Source of the DNA: Rothia terrae
GTDB lineage: Bacteria; Actinomycetota; Actinomycetes; Actinomycetales; Micrococcaceae
DNA length: 64,000 nt
NCBI RefSeq assembly: GCF_012396615.1
Contig: NZ_JAAXPV010000001.1
Location: 62,001 to 126,000, forward strand
Reading direction: 5' to 3'
The notes beneath the pieces are model-generated. The model was not told the DNA's origin and ran no database searches. It saw only the letters and a program-made list of their open reading frames with translations. The position numbers and the translations under genes were made by a program. This document shows, piece by piece, positions 1-9,190 of the stretch; positions within the stretch are counted from its first letter, which is position 1; the number at the start of each line of letters is the position of its first letter.

Positions 1-1
1 A

Positions 2-82
2 CGCATCGCTCTTGAAGACGTGGAAAGCGCTTTTGAAACCATGAAGACCGGTAAGGTTCTGCGTTCAGTTGTAGAGTTCTAA
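2..82 (+). CDS. C-terminal end of zinc-dependent dehydrogenase, probably mycothiol-dependent formaldehyde dehydrogenase (partial)
   Basis: Only the last 26 codons are in the window, ending in TAA at 80-82. The tail reads as the usual C-terminus of a medium-chain alcohol dehydrogenase (an ALEDV..AFE.M..GKVLRSVV-type ending). The identity as S-(hydroxymethyl)mycothiol dehydrogenase is inferred mainly from the next gene. In M. tuberculosis, mscR (Rv2259) is followed directly by an MBL-fold protein (Rv2260), as here, with a 31-nt gap. If correct, the enzyme oxidises the formaldehyde-mycothiol adduct in the cytosol. Other MDR dehydrogenases remain possible because the catalytic part is outside the window. 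Confidence 0.5.
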   Translation, partial: RIALEDVESAFETMKTGKVLRSVVEF

Positions 83-113
83 TTCTCGGACCGTCTTGCT
101 GAAAGGACTTATC

Positions 114-761
114 ATGGCAGAACGTATTGAACGAGTTGTCACCAGCGGTACTTTTTCGTTGGATGGTGGTACGTGGGATGTTGATAACAACGTGTGGATT
201 ATTGGCAACGATGAGTCAGTGATTATTGTTGACCCCGCCCACGACGTTGATAAAATCTCACGCACTGTGAACGGTCGAACCGTCGAGAAAATTGTTTTGA
301 CTCATGCTCACGATGATCACATTGGTAGCGCAAAAGAAGCAGCGGAACGATTTGATGCTCCGGTGTACCTCAATTCCAAGGATCGCGTGCTGTGGGAAAT
401 GGTGTATCCTCACTGGGATTTCGACCACGATGTTGAAGACGGTCAGCAGATTACCATCGGTTCGACGACGCTGACAGCTCTTGAAACTCCCGGTCACTCC
501 CCCGGTTCTGTGTGCTATTACGCGCCCGAGTTGAGCTGGGACAACAGTGAGGGTGTAGTTTTCAGTGGCGACACCCTCTTTCAGGGTGGCCCCGGCGCTA
601 CAGGACGCTCATTCAGCAGCTTTGACACGATTATCGAGTCCATCAAGGCAAACCTTCTGACTCTTCCCGAGTCCACCGCTGTTCTCACGGGACACGGTGA
701 TACCACCGGAATCGGTCTTGAGGCTCCCGACCTGGACGAATGGATCGCTCGAGGCCACTAA
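114..761 (+). CDS. MBL-fold metallo-hydrolase (Rv2260-like)
   Basis: A 215-residue metallo-beta-lactamase-fold hydrolase. The metal motif THAHDDH lies near residue 63, and a GHSPGS loop and a GDTLF aspartate follow, as in glyoxalase II-like enzymes. The ATG at 114 is preferred because GAAAGGA lies about 7 nt upstream; a TTG at 96 would extend the frame but lacks such a site. It directly follows the dehydrogenase tail and is probably cotranscribed with it. From the pairing I infer hydrolysis of a thioester such as S-formylmycothiol or a related adduct. The substrate is not shown by the sequence. Confidence 0.85.
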   Translation: MAERIERVVTSGTFSLDGGTWDVDNNVWIIGNDESVIIVDPAHDVDKISRTVNGRTVEKIVLTHAHDDHIGSAKEAAERFDAPVYLNSKDRVLWEMVYPHWDFDHDVEDGQQITIGSTTLTALETPGHSPGSVCYYAPELSWDNSEGVVFSGDTLFQGGPGATGRSFSSFDTIIESIKANLLTLPESTAVLTGHGDTTGIGLEAPDLDEWIARGH

Positions 762-781
762 GGTCAGGTTCACTGTTAAAA

Positions 782-820
782 GCTCAAGGGGTGGATGCAA
801 ACGGCATCCGCCCCTTGAGC
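782..820. terminator. Bidirectional intrinsic terminator
   Basis: A 17-bp stem (782-798 with 804-820, one G-T wobble) closes a 5-nt loop. It lies between the convergent MBL gene (stop at 761) and the MFS gene (stop at 843), so it can serve both. Confidence 0.8.
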
Positions 821-842
821 CTATCTAGATAAGGTTCAGTAT

Positions 843-2180
843 CTACACGAAGTTTCTCAGGTTTACTTCATAAGTACGACGCCAGAGGTAGCCGTAGAAG
901 TGTCCGACGATAAAAAAGATGGTGGCGGCGATGAGGGGGATCAACATAGCGGCTTGAAACCCAAATCCCTCACCCACGAGAGCTCCCCACACCAGGCCAA
1001 TCGCTAAGCCCACCGTCAAGGTGGACTGCGAAAAGGTAAGGGCAAGCTCCAGATAACCTCGGGCTGAAATTGCGGTGGTGACAGACTCCATGCACACCGT
1101 AGCCGCTCCAATACCTGCACCCAACGCTAACAGTGCCAGAGCTACACCAAAATTCGTGACCGGAATCGACAGCATCATGGTCAACGCAATCAAAGCCACC
1201 GCGCTCAACAGCCACGACTGCCAGCCCGCAATGCGCACGCGTCCAGCCAGTAACAAAGCTCCGACCGTAGCACTGGATAGACCCATTGCCCCGATATAGA
1301 ATCCTACAGTTTCAACGTCATCCGCATTGAGGGTATAAGCTGCCAGCGATGACTGAGTGGCCCCGATAATCGCACCGATACACACGGCTCCCAGCAACGG
1401 CAGCCAGATAAAACCGCGATGGTCGCCGTGCACGGCATCACCGTCAAACTTGCTCAACCTCGATGAATGTATGGGCATAAAAAGAGGCTTATTGATGCGC
1501 GAAATAGCAAAAAGAACGCCAAGCATATTAATCGCAATCAGCGCGAGCACAGCGTAGAGCGGACTCGCAAAAAGAGAGATAGCACCGGTTAGAACCGCAG
1601 CAAGTGGCAATGCCAAAACCTCAAGCATCGACTCTAGCGCAATGGCAGAATTCAGCATCTTGCGATCCTTGCTGGTTGCGTACTCCCGGCTCCAATACGA
1701 CCGCATCATTGCAGCCATGGGAGGTGTAGTTGCACCGGCGAGCGCGGCAGCAACTAGAACACCCACAATGCCCTGTTGAAAAGCTTTGTTACTGAATTGC
1801 AGAAATTGCCACAGCAAAATCGCCATCATGGGGATATTGAGGATGCCTGTCGTCACCAGAACGGGAGTATGCCCGAATTTTCGCGCCACGGCACTGTAGA
1901 GAGGCATCATGACGGCAAACGAGAGCGCCGCGATGCCGGCGGCATACCCACCGAGCGTGACCTCCCCCGTTTCTGATGCCATCAATATCAGAAGGGACAG
2001 TGAGAGCACAGATGGGGCGAGTCGCATGAGCACCACAAACAGCAGAAACTGTATGCCGAGGGTACGTACTATCACCTGTAAACGGCTCATGGTGTACCTG
2101 ATGGAGTATTTCCATCTGCTCCTGACAGGAGGGTTCGTTTCAATCTCCTGGGGCACAATGGTTTTTCTAAGGGGCGACAA
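843..2180 (-). CDS. Major facilitator superfamily transporter
   Basis: A 445-residue integral membrane protein with about 12 hydrophobic segments and short charged loops, which matches the MFS fold. A conserved loop reading ARKFGHTP between the second and third segments resembles MFS motif A. It starts inside the end of sbcC: TTG at 2180 has GGAGG about 8 nt upstream and overlaps the sbcC stop by 14 nt, so translation is probably coupled. An internal ATG at 2090 (MSRLQV) would drop a 30-residue hydrophilic leader and is a real alternative. The substrate is unknown; nothing in the neighbourhood (sbcD, sbcC) indicates one. Confidence 0.8.
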   Translation of the reverse strand: MSPLRKTIVPQEIETNPPVRSRWKYSIRYTMSRLQVIVRTLGIQFLLFVVLMRLAPSVLSLSLLILMASETGEVTLGGYAAGIAALSFAVMMPLYSAVARKFGHTPVLVTTGILNIPMMAILLWQFLQFSNKAFQQGIVGVLVAAALAGATTPPMAAMMRSYWSREYATSKDRKMLNSAIALESMLEVLALPLAAVLTGAISLFASPLYAVLALIAINMLGVLFAISRINKPLFMPIHSSRLSKFDGDAVHGDHRGFIWLPLLGAVCIGAIIGATQSSLAAYTLNADDVETVGFYIGAMGLSSATVGALLLAGRVRIAGWQSWLLSAVALIALTMMLSIPVTNFGVALALLALGAGIGAATVCMESVTTAISARGYLELALTFSQSTLTVGLAIGLVWGALVGEGFGFQAAMLIPLIAATIFFIVGHFYGYLWRRTYEVNLRNFV

Positions 2181-5100
2181 TGTGAGATCCCTCCGGCGAA
2201 CGACGCACCTGAACTTGGGTGGTGATGCGGTTCTTCATTTCTGAAACGTGGCTAATTAGCCCGATAACCCTACCATTTTCGCGTAAAGAATCGAGCGTTC
2301 CCATGACTTCTTCGAGAGTGGAGTCATCGAGAGAGCCGAATCCCTCATCAACGAACAGGGTATCGATGGAGATCCCGCCGTTTCTATGTTGTACCACTTC
2401 TGCCATTCCCAGTGCCAGTGCCAGCGATGCCATGAAGGTTTCGCCACCGGAAAGAGATTTGGTGGGGCGCACTTTGTCGTGCCAAGCGTCCTTTACAACG
2501 ATGCCCAAGCCCGACTTTTTAGAGCCACGTCCTTTCTCGCGTTCTGTGCTGTATTCGAGGGTGTAGCGTCCGTGTGTCATGGCGTTCAAGTGCAGTGATG
2601 CGCTGGTGGCTACATCTTGTAGCTGCGCTGCCAGCACGTAGGTGGTGAGCGTCATTTTAAGCTGGTTGTCGGCGTCTGTTCCGTTGGCGGTATCAGCCAG
2701 GTGACGCCAGGTTTGTGCGGACTGCACGATGGTCTGAGACTCATCCATTTGCTGGGTGTAGCGTTGCTGGATACTTTCAAGACTCTGGCGGGTTCCGTCA
2801 AGGGAAGAGCTCAAAGAGACGGATTCTTCTTTGGCGGTTTCGAGATGTTCTACGCGGCGCGCAGCATCTTCAATGTCTTCTGCCGTGGGGCGAGTTTCTT
2901 GATTCTCAATTCGTTGGGCGATGTTGTGCATGGTCTCGGTCTCGAGTTGTCCTAGTAGTCGAGCCCACGCGGCGTCGTAGTTCTGAATCTCCTCGCGCAT
3001 CTGAACACGGTTGTGAGATGGCAGGAAGGCTGCTTTTGCCTCTTCGGCACTATCGAGCGCTGATTTCTCAATGGCCTGCGATAGGTTCTCCTGTGCAGTT
3101 CGCAGTCGGATGTGAGCACTTTCTACCGCTTGATGATGTGCGTGAAGCTGGGCGATATCTTTCGTCAGTGCGCGCATGTTCGCCAGTCTTTCAGAAAAGC
3201 TGGTGTGTTCTTGTTGCTTGTGCTCTAGCTGCTCGCTGAGGTGCTTTTCACGGTGTTGGTCGGCTTGTACGCTGCCTTCCAGTGTCTTGAGCTGGTCGTT
3301 GAGCTCTTGAAGGGTCTGGGTGAGGGTTTGAATCTGCAATTCGATGCTTTGACGCTGGGTTCGCAGTTGCTGTGCACGTGCGTTTTGTGTCTTCAGCTCT
3401 CTTACCTGTTGCTGATTATGCTGATGCTGTTGCTGCGCAGTCGCGAGCTCTACGGCCCCTTGCTCTGTAAGTGCCTGCACCTCGGCGGTGCTTTCTGCTA
3501 CCGCTTGCAAGGCTTTTTGTACAGTGCTTTCTGCTTGTTGACGAAGCTCTAGCGCGGTGTCGATATCATGTTGTTCGACTACTCGCTCACCGCCTTTGAC
3601 AGTGGCAGGACGCGGGTGCTCTTGAGAGCCGCAGACTGGGCAGGGGTGTTCGTCGTTCAGTTGCTGAGCTAGGGTGAAGGCAGCCTGCGCGTATCTGTCG
3701 CGTTGCAGTTGCTCAGCGACCTGCGCGCGTTGGGTTCTTGTGCGTTCAGCATCGTGTAAGGCGCTCTTTCGTTGTTCGCGCTGTTGGGTAGCGCGCTCGA
3801 GGGATTGTGAAAGCTCAACAATGCGGGCTGAAGTTTTCTCGGTGGTGAGAGCGCGTTCTAGCTCCACAGCAATATGTTCTAAAGCTTCGAGCTCTTGACT
3901 GATGCTATCGCGTTGCTCTTGGGCATCTTTCAGCTGTACGTCTTCTTGATTCCACTGCACACGACGGCGTTCTGCCTCAGCCCTGAGTTTTGCAAGGTTT
4001 TTCTGTGTTTCGGCCCTTTGCTGTTCTGCAGTGACCAGTGCTTCTAGCTTGGTGAGCGGTTGTTGCAGGGTTTCCTCATCAAGTTTCTCGGCAGAGACGG
4101 TTTTGAGGGTGGCTTCAGGATGTTGCGGCTCTGCTGCTTCTACGATGCGCCTTAGACGCTCTGCCGCGCTAGTGCGCGTCCTTTGATGGTCATCTTGCGC
4201 CGCATCCGCGTCTTGGTGCGCAGCGGTGGCAGTTTCGATGTAGGCGTGGATTTCTGCCGCTTGCTCAGCCCGTTGTGCGCGGACTTTAAGCTGTTCGATG
4301 TTCTCACTTTGCTGGCCCAGCTCTTCTTTGCGCGCGAGTAAAAGGTGGTAGGTATCCCAGTCTTTGGCTCGGTCAGCGAACTGACGATGCTTCTGGCGAG
4401 CTTCCGGAAGCTGTTGGTCAAGCCCCGAGCGCACAGTCGACAGCGCATCGATAGAATCATTGACCTCTAAGAGGTAGGCACGGTGCTTTGTCACAAAGGC
4501 AGGCAGATTTTCTGCCTCTTGGGGGTGGTCAGTTTCTTCGGGGAGCTCTTGTAGAGACTGGTCCGCAGGCTCTACTGGCGTCTCAGTATCTTCGGCAGAG
4601 TGAGCGTCCAAAAACTCCTGAGCTTCGCGGATGCGAGCACGCGAGAACGCATCGTCAAGCTGACTCTCTAGCTCCTCCAGTTGACGAAGAGAGGTTTCTG
4701 CACGGTTTTTGGCAGCTAGGGCGCGCGCCATGAGTTCTGCCTGGATCTGCTCGTATTCGTAGGAGCCGAAGAGCTTCTTGAGTAGTCCTTCGCGCTCAGT
4801 AGAGCTTGAGTTCAAGAATTTAGCGAACTCTCCTTGCGGCAGAAGAATAACCTGCACAAATTGTTCGCGTTTGAGACCGATCGTTTGCTCGATGTAGGCA
4901 CCGGCTTCATCGTTCCGACTTGAAATAGAGACCCATTCGCCGTCTTCCCAGCGGTCCAGCTGGGTTTTAGCGTGTTCTTTCACTGCCCCGTATTTGGAGC
5001 GCGTAGAGGGACGCATCCACTCTGGGCTACGGTAAATACGGTAGCGAACCCCGCTAATGGTACATTCAAGCTCTACCCATGGAACCTCATTCTCTGCAGC

Positions 5101-5301
5101 AAAGTGCGAGCGCAGGTCCGGACGTCCGGTGGATGTGGTGCCGTAGAGCGCGTAGCACAGCGCATCGAGAATTGAAGATTTACCGGCACCTGTTGGACCG
5201 TTGAGTAAGAAGAGTCCGGCATCGTTGAGGACATCAAAGTTTAGCGTCTCTTTGCCGGCGAATGGCCCGTAAGCATTGAGGGTGAGTTGGTGAATAATCA
5301 T
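2167..5301 (-). CDS. sbcC: Exonuclease SbcCD subunit C (SMC-like ATPase)
   Basis: A 1044-residue SMC-family ATPase that pairs with SbcD to cut DNA hairpins and blocked ends. The Walker A motif GPTGAGKS is at residues 35-42, and long glutamine-rich coiled-coil arms follow. A zinc-hook CPVCG lies near residue 552 between the arms. The ABC signature LSGGE (about 950) and a Walker B ending in DEGFGSLDD close the C-terminal half. Length and domain order are normal. Its ATG overlaps the sbcD stop by 4 nt (ATGA), so the two are translationally coupled. Cytosolic, DNA-bound. Confidence 0.96.
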   Translation of the reverse strand: MIIHQLTLNAYGPFAGKETLNFDVLNDAGLFLLNGPTGAGKSSILDALCYALYGTTSTGRPDLRSHFAAENEVPWVELECTISGVRYRIYRSPEWMRPSTRSKYGAVKEHAKTQLDRWEDGEWVSISSRNDEAGAYIEQTIGLKREQFVQVILLPQGEFAKFLNSSSTEREGLLKKLFGSYEYEQIQAELMARALAAKNRAETSLRQLEELESQLDDAFSRARIREAQEFLDAHSAEDTETPVEPADQSLQELPEETDHPQEAENLPAFVTKHRAYLLEVNDSIDALSTVRSGLDQQLPEARQKHRQFADRAKDWDTYHLLLARKEELGQQSENIEQLKVRAQRAEQAAEIHAYIETATAAHQDADAAQDDHQRTRTSAAERLRRIVEAAEPQHPEATLKTVSAEKLDEETLQQPLTKLEALVTAEQQRAETQKNLAKLRAEAERRRVQWNQEDVQLKDAQEQRDSISQELEALEHIAVELERALTTEKTSARIVELSQSLERATQQREQRKSALHDAERTRTQRAQVAEQLQRDRYAQAAFTLAQQLNDEHPCPVCGSQEHPRPATVKGGERVVEQHDIDTALELRQQAESTVQKALQAVAESTAEVQALTEQGAVELATAQQQHQHNQQQVRELKTQNARAQQLRTQRQSIELQIQTLTQTLQELNDQLKTLEGSVQADQHREKHLSEQLEHKQQEHTSFSERLANMRALTKDIAQLHAHHQAVESAHIRLRTAQENLSQAIEKSALDSAEEAKAAFLPSHNRVQMREEIQNYDAAWARLLGQLETETMHNIAQRIENQETRPTAEDIEDAARRVEHLETAKEESVSLSSSLDGTRQSLESIQQRYTQQMDESQTIVQSAQTWRHLADTANGTDADNQLKMTLTTYVLAAQLQDVATSASLHLNAMTHGRYTLEYSTEREKGRGSKKSGLGIVVKDAWHDKVRPTKSLSGGETFMASLALALGMAEVVQHRNGGISIDTLFVDEGFGSLDDSTLEEVMGTLDSLRENGRVIGLISHVSEMKNRITTQVQVRRSPEGSHIVAP

Positions 5302-6452
5302 CGAGAAACACTCTCACTTTCGACGTGTGCAAGTACCTGCTGCATATAGCTGTGTTCGGTCGGTGTCAGTTCATTGCCCAGCACGTATTCAAAGAAATCA
5401 TCGCATACCTCATTGATCGGTTTACTGGGAGAGACTCTCGCAGGAGCTACACGTTGGGTTTGTTCTGCGCCACAGGGCTCAAAATAAAGTTCTGAGACAT
5501 TTGCAAAGGATTCCTTGAGTTTTTCAAGGGCGTGGGGCGGACGCTTGGCGTCGGTGAGCGTAATGCTGAACATGGCGTCGGGCGACAGTACAGCTTCCGG
5601 AGCGCTCAGCACCTCATCGAGGGTGCCACGAAGTTTGATGAGCTCAAGTTTGGTCTGCCACAGGTGCTCCCGGATATCTCGTATACCGCTGTGATCTACA
5701 TCGATCATCCATGCGCCCTTACGGTGGAAAGCTTCAGAGAATGAAAAAGCTAGAGGGGAACCTGAATAACGCACAGTTTCAGTGATTTTCTGCTTGCCGT
5801 GAAGATGCCCCAGCGCGGCATAATCTACAGTTTCAAAAACGGATGCAGGTACGGTTTCAAGCCCTCCAACACTAATATTTCGTTCAGAATCAGAAACCTC
5901 AGGAACCTGTGCTGACGAGGCGAAACAGTGTGCCATAGCGATGCTAGCCGTGTACGTATGTTCGGTGAGGTGCTCCCCTACCTGCTGCATAGCGCGGCTC
6001 AAGACCGCGGTGTGTTGCGCCGGCACATCCCAACGCCCTGCAAAAGCACGCGGCTCCAGGTAAGGAATACCAAACACCGCAACCGTTACCCCGTCTTTCG
6101 TCAGTTCCACGGGCTCAGCCAGCCGGCTAGCATCGGTCAGAAAATACACCTCAGCTTTGCGTAAAAGATCGGATGCGAAACCTAGACGGAGCGCAGAGTC
6201 ATGGTTGCCGCTGGTGGCAACTACGGCGGCGCCGGCATCCACTATTGCACTCAAAGCATGAGAAAACAGCGACACCGTGTCGGGGCGAGGTTGCGCCTGA
6301 TCATACACATCACCGCTAATCAGCACGGCATCAATATGCTCGGTAGAAACCAATTCAACCAGCTCTTGCACGAACTCTTTGCACAGCTCGTGCAGTGAGG
6401 TTCCGTGAAAAGTTCTGCCTAAATGCCAATCAGAGGTGTGAAGAATACGCAT
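5298..6452 (-). CDS. sbcD: Exonuclease SbcCD subunit D (Mre11-like nuclease)
   Basis: A 384-residue metallophosphoesterase, the nuclease half of SbcCD. The metal ligands are plain: D8 and H10 in TSDWHLG, the GDVYD motif near residue 48, GNHDS, and a later GHLH. It heads the sbcD-sbcC-MFS unit. The ATG at 6452 has no Shine-Dalgarno sequence. Instead TACACT lies exactly six bases upstream, which suggests a leaderless transcript. The gene diverges from the unrecognised gene at 6545 across 92 bp. Confidence 0.96.
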   Translation of the reverse strand: MRILHTSDWHLGRTFHGTSLHELCKEFVQELVELVSTEHIDAVLISGDVYDQAQPRPDTVSLFSHALSAIVDAGAAVVATSGNHDSALRLGFASDLLRKAEVYFLTDASRLAEPVELTKDGVTVAVFGIPYLEPRAFAGRWDVPAQHTAVLSRAMQQVGEHLTEHTYTASIAMAHCFASSAQVPEVSDSERNISVGGLETVPASVFETVDYAALGHLHGKQKITETVRYSGSPLAFSFSEAFHRKGAWMIDVDHSGIRDIREHLWQTKLELIKLRGTLDEVLSAPEAVLSPDAMFSITLTDAKRPPHALEKLKESFANVSELYFEPCGAEQTQRVAPARVSPSKPINEVCDDFFEYVLGNELTPTEHSYMQQVLAHVESESVSR

Positions 6453-6464
6453 AATTCCAGTGTA
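6453..6464 (-). promoter_or_regulatory. Predicted -10 box of sbcD, leaderless geometry
   Basis: On the minus strand TACACT is followed by six bases and then the sbcD ATG. A -10 hexamer normally places the transcript start about 7 nt downstream, so the mRNA would begin at the start codon. No purine-rich ribosome site is present. Confidence 0.5.
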
Positions 6465-6532
6465 CTGAGCATCGGCTCAAAGCGCGGGCGAGAAACTATA
6501 TATGACTCACGACTGGCTGAGTTTCACCCCGG

Positions 6533-6544
6533 TAAGATAAAAAT
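6533..6544 (+). promoter_or_regulatory. Predicted -10 box of the 6545 gene, leaderless geometry
   Basis: TAAGAT at 6533-6538 is followed by six bases and the ATG at 6545. This mirrors the sbcD start on the other strand, so the 92-bp intergenic region would hold two divergent leaderless promoters. Confidence 0.5.
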
Positions 6545-7585
6545 ATGACTGATCGTTTTCTAGCGCCCGATGCAACAAACCCACGCTATATCACCACCGT
6601 GGATGCAGTACTCGCTGCTGCCCTGACTGCTCCTCCTGCGGGATCATCTATCGCACCAGCGTCTTCGCAACTTCTCCTGTATACCCTTGATGGGATTAGC
6701 GAAGTTCTAGAGTGGAACAATGAAGGCGCTGCGGCAGACGAGTTCGCCTGCATTTGGCTTGCGTTCACCCGCTGGCTACGTACGACGGGGGCACCGGTAT
6801 CAGATAATGTCCCGTTCGCTCTAGACCGTCCCATCGATGCCTTGCCGTTGATGTCTTCCAGCGCGCATCAAGAGGCATCGGTCGTAGATATTCTTAATAC
6901 AGGTCAGATGCAACTACTGTCTAAATCATCGGTCAGGCACGTCAACTCCCCCAGTGTGCTCATCTGGAGCACCGCTTTTGGTCTCCTACCCGTTGAGGAT
7001 TATCAAACAGTAACCAAGCTCAGCTCTCATACCTGCGCTCTTACTCACGGTGATTCTCGCACGGTGCTCTCTGCCATGTGTGTTGCATTGCTCGTTCGTT
7101 CCATGGCGTCAGCTACGTCGGATGCTTCCGTGGAATTTGCGGTTCGAGAACTGCGCGACTGGCTGGCTAACTACTCGAATGCTGATTTCGCCGCACAAGC
7201 AACGTCGGTTCTTGCTCTGGTTGATCAAGCTCTGGCAGCCCGCAATGAGCCGCTGACCGTTGAGCATCTGCGTCAAAAATTCGAGGACGCCCGCACCGCC
7301 TCTCAGATGCTTGCTGCTGCTCTTTATCTGCTACTGCATGTTGAACGCACAATAGCTGAAACTTCAACTCCAGAGGATATTTTCAACGAATTCCTCTCTG
7401 ATGTCTCTGAAATAGATGCAGCTCTCACCGGCAACGACCAGCAGTTGCTCTATCATCTGGTTGCTATCTTGTTAGCGGCGGCATACCCCACACCAATGAC
7501 CGCTATTTCTAACGTTTCAGAGCAAGCCCACGAAGCGATTGATCTTCTGTCAGCCAACTGGCGCAAACAGCTCGGTATCGCTTAA
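6545..7585 (+). CDS. Unrecognised 346-residue protein
   Basis: I do not recognise this protein. It is rich in alanine, leucine and serine, looks mostly helical, and has no signal peptide, long membrane segment, cysteine cluster or nucleotide motif that I can see. Tryptophans cluster in the first third (for example around EWNNEG and WLAFTRWLR). Codon use looks like that of its neighbours, so it is a genuine chromosomal gene. It is monocistronic, diverges from sbcD, and is followed by a strong terminator. Whether it works with SbcCD is unknown; divergent placement alone does not show it. Confidence 0.8.
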   Translation: MTDRFLAPDATNPRYITTVDAVLAAALTAPPAGSSIAPASSQLLLYTLDGISEVLEWNNEGAAADEFACIWLAFTRWLRTTGAPVSDNVPFALDRPIDALPLMSSSAHQEASVVDILNTGQMQLLSKSSVRHVNSPSVLIWSTAFGLLPVEDYQTVTKLSSHTCALTHGDSRTVLSAMCVALLVRSMASATSDASVEFAVRELRDWLANYSNADFAAQATSVLALVDQALAARNEPLTVEHLRQKFEDARTASQMLAAALYLLLHVERTIAETSTPEDIFNEFLSDVSEIDAALTGNDQQLLYHLVAILLAAAYPTPMTAISNVSEQAHEAIDLLSANWRKQLGIA

Positions 7586-7590
7586 CACGA

Positions 7591-7628
7591 AAGCCGGTGC
7601 ACGAAGAATTCGTGCACCGGCTTCTTAT
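7591..7628. terminator. Bidirectional intrinsic terminator
   Basis: A perfect 15-bp stem (7591-7605 with 7609-7623) closes a GAA loop and is followed by a T-rich run. It serves the 6545 gene and probably the convergent kinase-like gene at 7641. Confidence 0.85.
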
Positions 7629-7640
7629 TTTAGAGGTGTC

Positions 7641-8510
7641 TTACTGCCCCATAATTTCGTGCTTATGATCCATGAGCCAGTTATCGGCGCGCTCCACAGC
7701 AAGACGCAAAATCGCTCCGCCCATACCGCTGTGAACGGTATATGCAACCGCTTGCAACGCCAGGAGCCTAGAAACAATCTTCGCTCGAGTGATTTCTTCT
7801 TCGGTCGCAGCTTTTCGTAGGCTCTCCCAGTCGTACCAGTTACCCAATGCGGCCAGGTCGAAAGCGGGGTCAGCTATCGTTGCATGGTCCCAATCAATCA
7901 CACCCGCTAGGCGATCCCCCTGCCACAAGATGTTATGTCCCGCTAAATCACCGTGTACTAGCACCGGTTCTACCGGATCAAGTTCTAGCACGCTATCGAT
8001 GACCGCGTGAGCAATTTTCTGGTTAGTTTTAAGCAAGAGCGGAACCACGTCCTGTCTCAGGGTACGAACCCAGTCTGTACCACCCCAGTGCGCGTGAGGG
8101 TCATCGAGGTAGGGCTCCCAGCCTGTGGTGTCAATCTTTTTGAGACTGTTGACTAGGGTGGCGAGCGCTTTTTCTGGCGCTGGCCCCGGCTTCCGAGGCT
8201 CACCTTTAATCCAGGTGGTACCGACCGCCGTGTGGCCGTTGCGAGTAATGACGCGGGTGATAGGACGCGGCACTTCGTAGGGTAAATCGGTCGGAAGACG
8301 CCGGAGAATCTCGGTGCGTCGTGCCACCATAAACGCGGTTTTGTCCGTTTTGGCGACGCGCACACTCAACTGGTTTCCCATGTTGATAATGATGTGTGCT
8401 GAGCCCGAATGACGGACGTCCCAGCGGTCGAGGGCGACATTGACGCCGGCCTGAGTCATGACCGCTTTGACCACGGCCATAGACCTCATTTGCTCCAGGT
8501 GCGCAACCAT
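7641..8510 (-). CDS. APH-family phosphotransferase (aminoglycoside/macrolide kinase fold)
   Basis: A 289-residue protein with the kinase-like APH fold. The catalytic Brenner motif VHGDLAGHN (Asp near residue 187) and the metal-binding GVIDWDHA motif are intact. An N-terminal lobe carries RVAK as a possible ATP-anchoring lysine. The family phosphorylates aminoglycosides, macrolides, or small metabolites such as choline or homoserine. Nothing nearby identifies the substrate, so resistance should not be assumed. The ATG at 8510 has only a distant AAGGG; internal ATGs at residues 8 and 11 are possible starts. Confidence 0.85.
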   Translation of the reverse strand: MVAHLEQMRSMAVVKAVMTQAGVNVALDRWDVRHSGSAHIIINMGNQLSVRVAKTDKTAFMVARRTEILRRLPTDLPYEVPRPITRVITRNGHTAVGTTWIKGEPRKPGPAPEKALATLVNSLKKIDTTGWEPYLDDPHAHWGGTDWVRTLRQDVVPLLLKTNQKIAHAVIDSVLELDPVEPVLVHGDLAGHNILWQGDRLAGVIDWDHATIADPAFDLAALGNWYDWESLRKAATEEEITRAKIVSRLLALQAVAYTVHSGMGGAILRLAVERADNWLMDHKHEIMGQ

Positions 8511-8551
8511 TGGCTATTTCACCCTTTTCAATGCTCTATCTGTGATACGTG

Positions 8552-9187
8552 TTACTCTACATCAAGAGCTCGGCGAAGATGCGGAATCAGTGCTTTAAAT
8601 GCTTCAGCTCGATGACTCATCGAATTTTTAATTTCGGGGTCAATCTCTGCACAGGACTTACCAGCCAGCTCACCAGTAAGTGCGGCAGGTACCAGGATGG
8701 GATCATACCCAAATCCCCCTTCGCCGCGCGGTTCGCGCAGAAGCGTCCCCGGCAGCTCACCGTGCTCGACGGCCGTTTCGCCCGTCGGAGTCGCCATGGA
8801 TGCTGCACACATAAATCGTGCGCCGCGGTGTTCATCAGCGATATCAGAGAGCTGCGTCAAAAGAAGGTTGAGGTTAGCGGTGTCATCGCCGTGCGCTCCC
8901 GCCCAGCGAGCCGAGAAAATACCGGGGGCTCCGTTGAGCACATCAACAGCTAGTCCAGAATCATCAGCGATAGCAATCAGCCCTGTATGGTGAGCTGCAG
9001 CGCGTGCCTTGAGCAGGGAATTTTCGGCGAACGTAATGCCGTCCTCAACCACATCTGGCACATCAACGTCTGCGGCGCTAACCACCTGAGCATCGACGTC
9101 CAAACCTTCAATCTGACCTCGTAAAATTTCACGAAGTTCGCGAAGCTTACCCTGATTATGGGTTGCTAATACGACGCGGGGCTGCAT
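8552..9187 (-). CDS. rdgB: XTP/dITP pyrophosphatase (RdgB/HAM1)
   Basis: A 211-residue house-cleaning nucleotidase that hydrolyses dITP and XTP to monophosphates and so keeps deaminated purines out of DNA. Family motifs are present: the N-terminal ATHNQGKLRE substrate loop, IADDSGL, GAPGIFSARWAG, GGFGYDPIL and the C-terminal SHRAEAF. It lies 3 nt after rph, with GGAG inside the end of rph, so it is coupled to it. The rph-rdgB pair is conserved in actinobacteria (Rv1340-Rv1341). Confidence 0.95.
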   Translation of the reverse strand: MQPRVVLATHNQGKLRELREILRGQIEGLDVDAQVVSAADVDVPDVVEDGITFAENSLLKARAAAHHTGLIAIADDSGLAVDVLNGAPGIFSARWAGAHGDDTANLNLLLTQLSDIADEHRGARFMCAASMATPTGETAVEHGELPGTLLREPRGEGGFGYDPILVPAALTGELAGKSCAEIDPEIKNSMSHRAEAFKALIPHLRRALDVE

Positions 9188-9190
9188 TCT

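Noticed and set aside
2715-3239. 174-codon plus-strand open frame
   Set aside because: Opposite the coiled-coil part of sbcC; arises from its Glu/Gln/Leu-rich codons. No ribosome site.
7641-8510. Antibiotic resistance determinant
   Set aside because: The APH fold is clear, but substrates of such chromosomal proteins vary and nothing nearby marks a resistance island.
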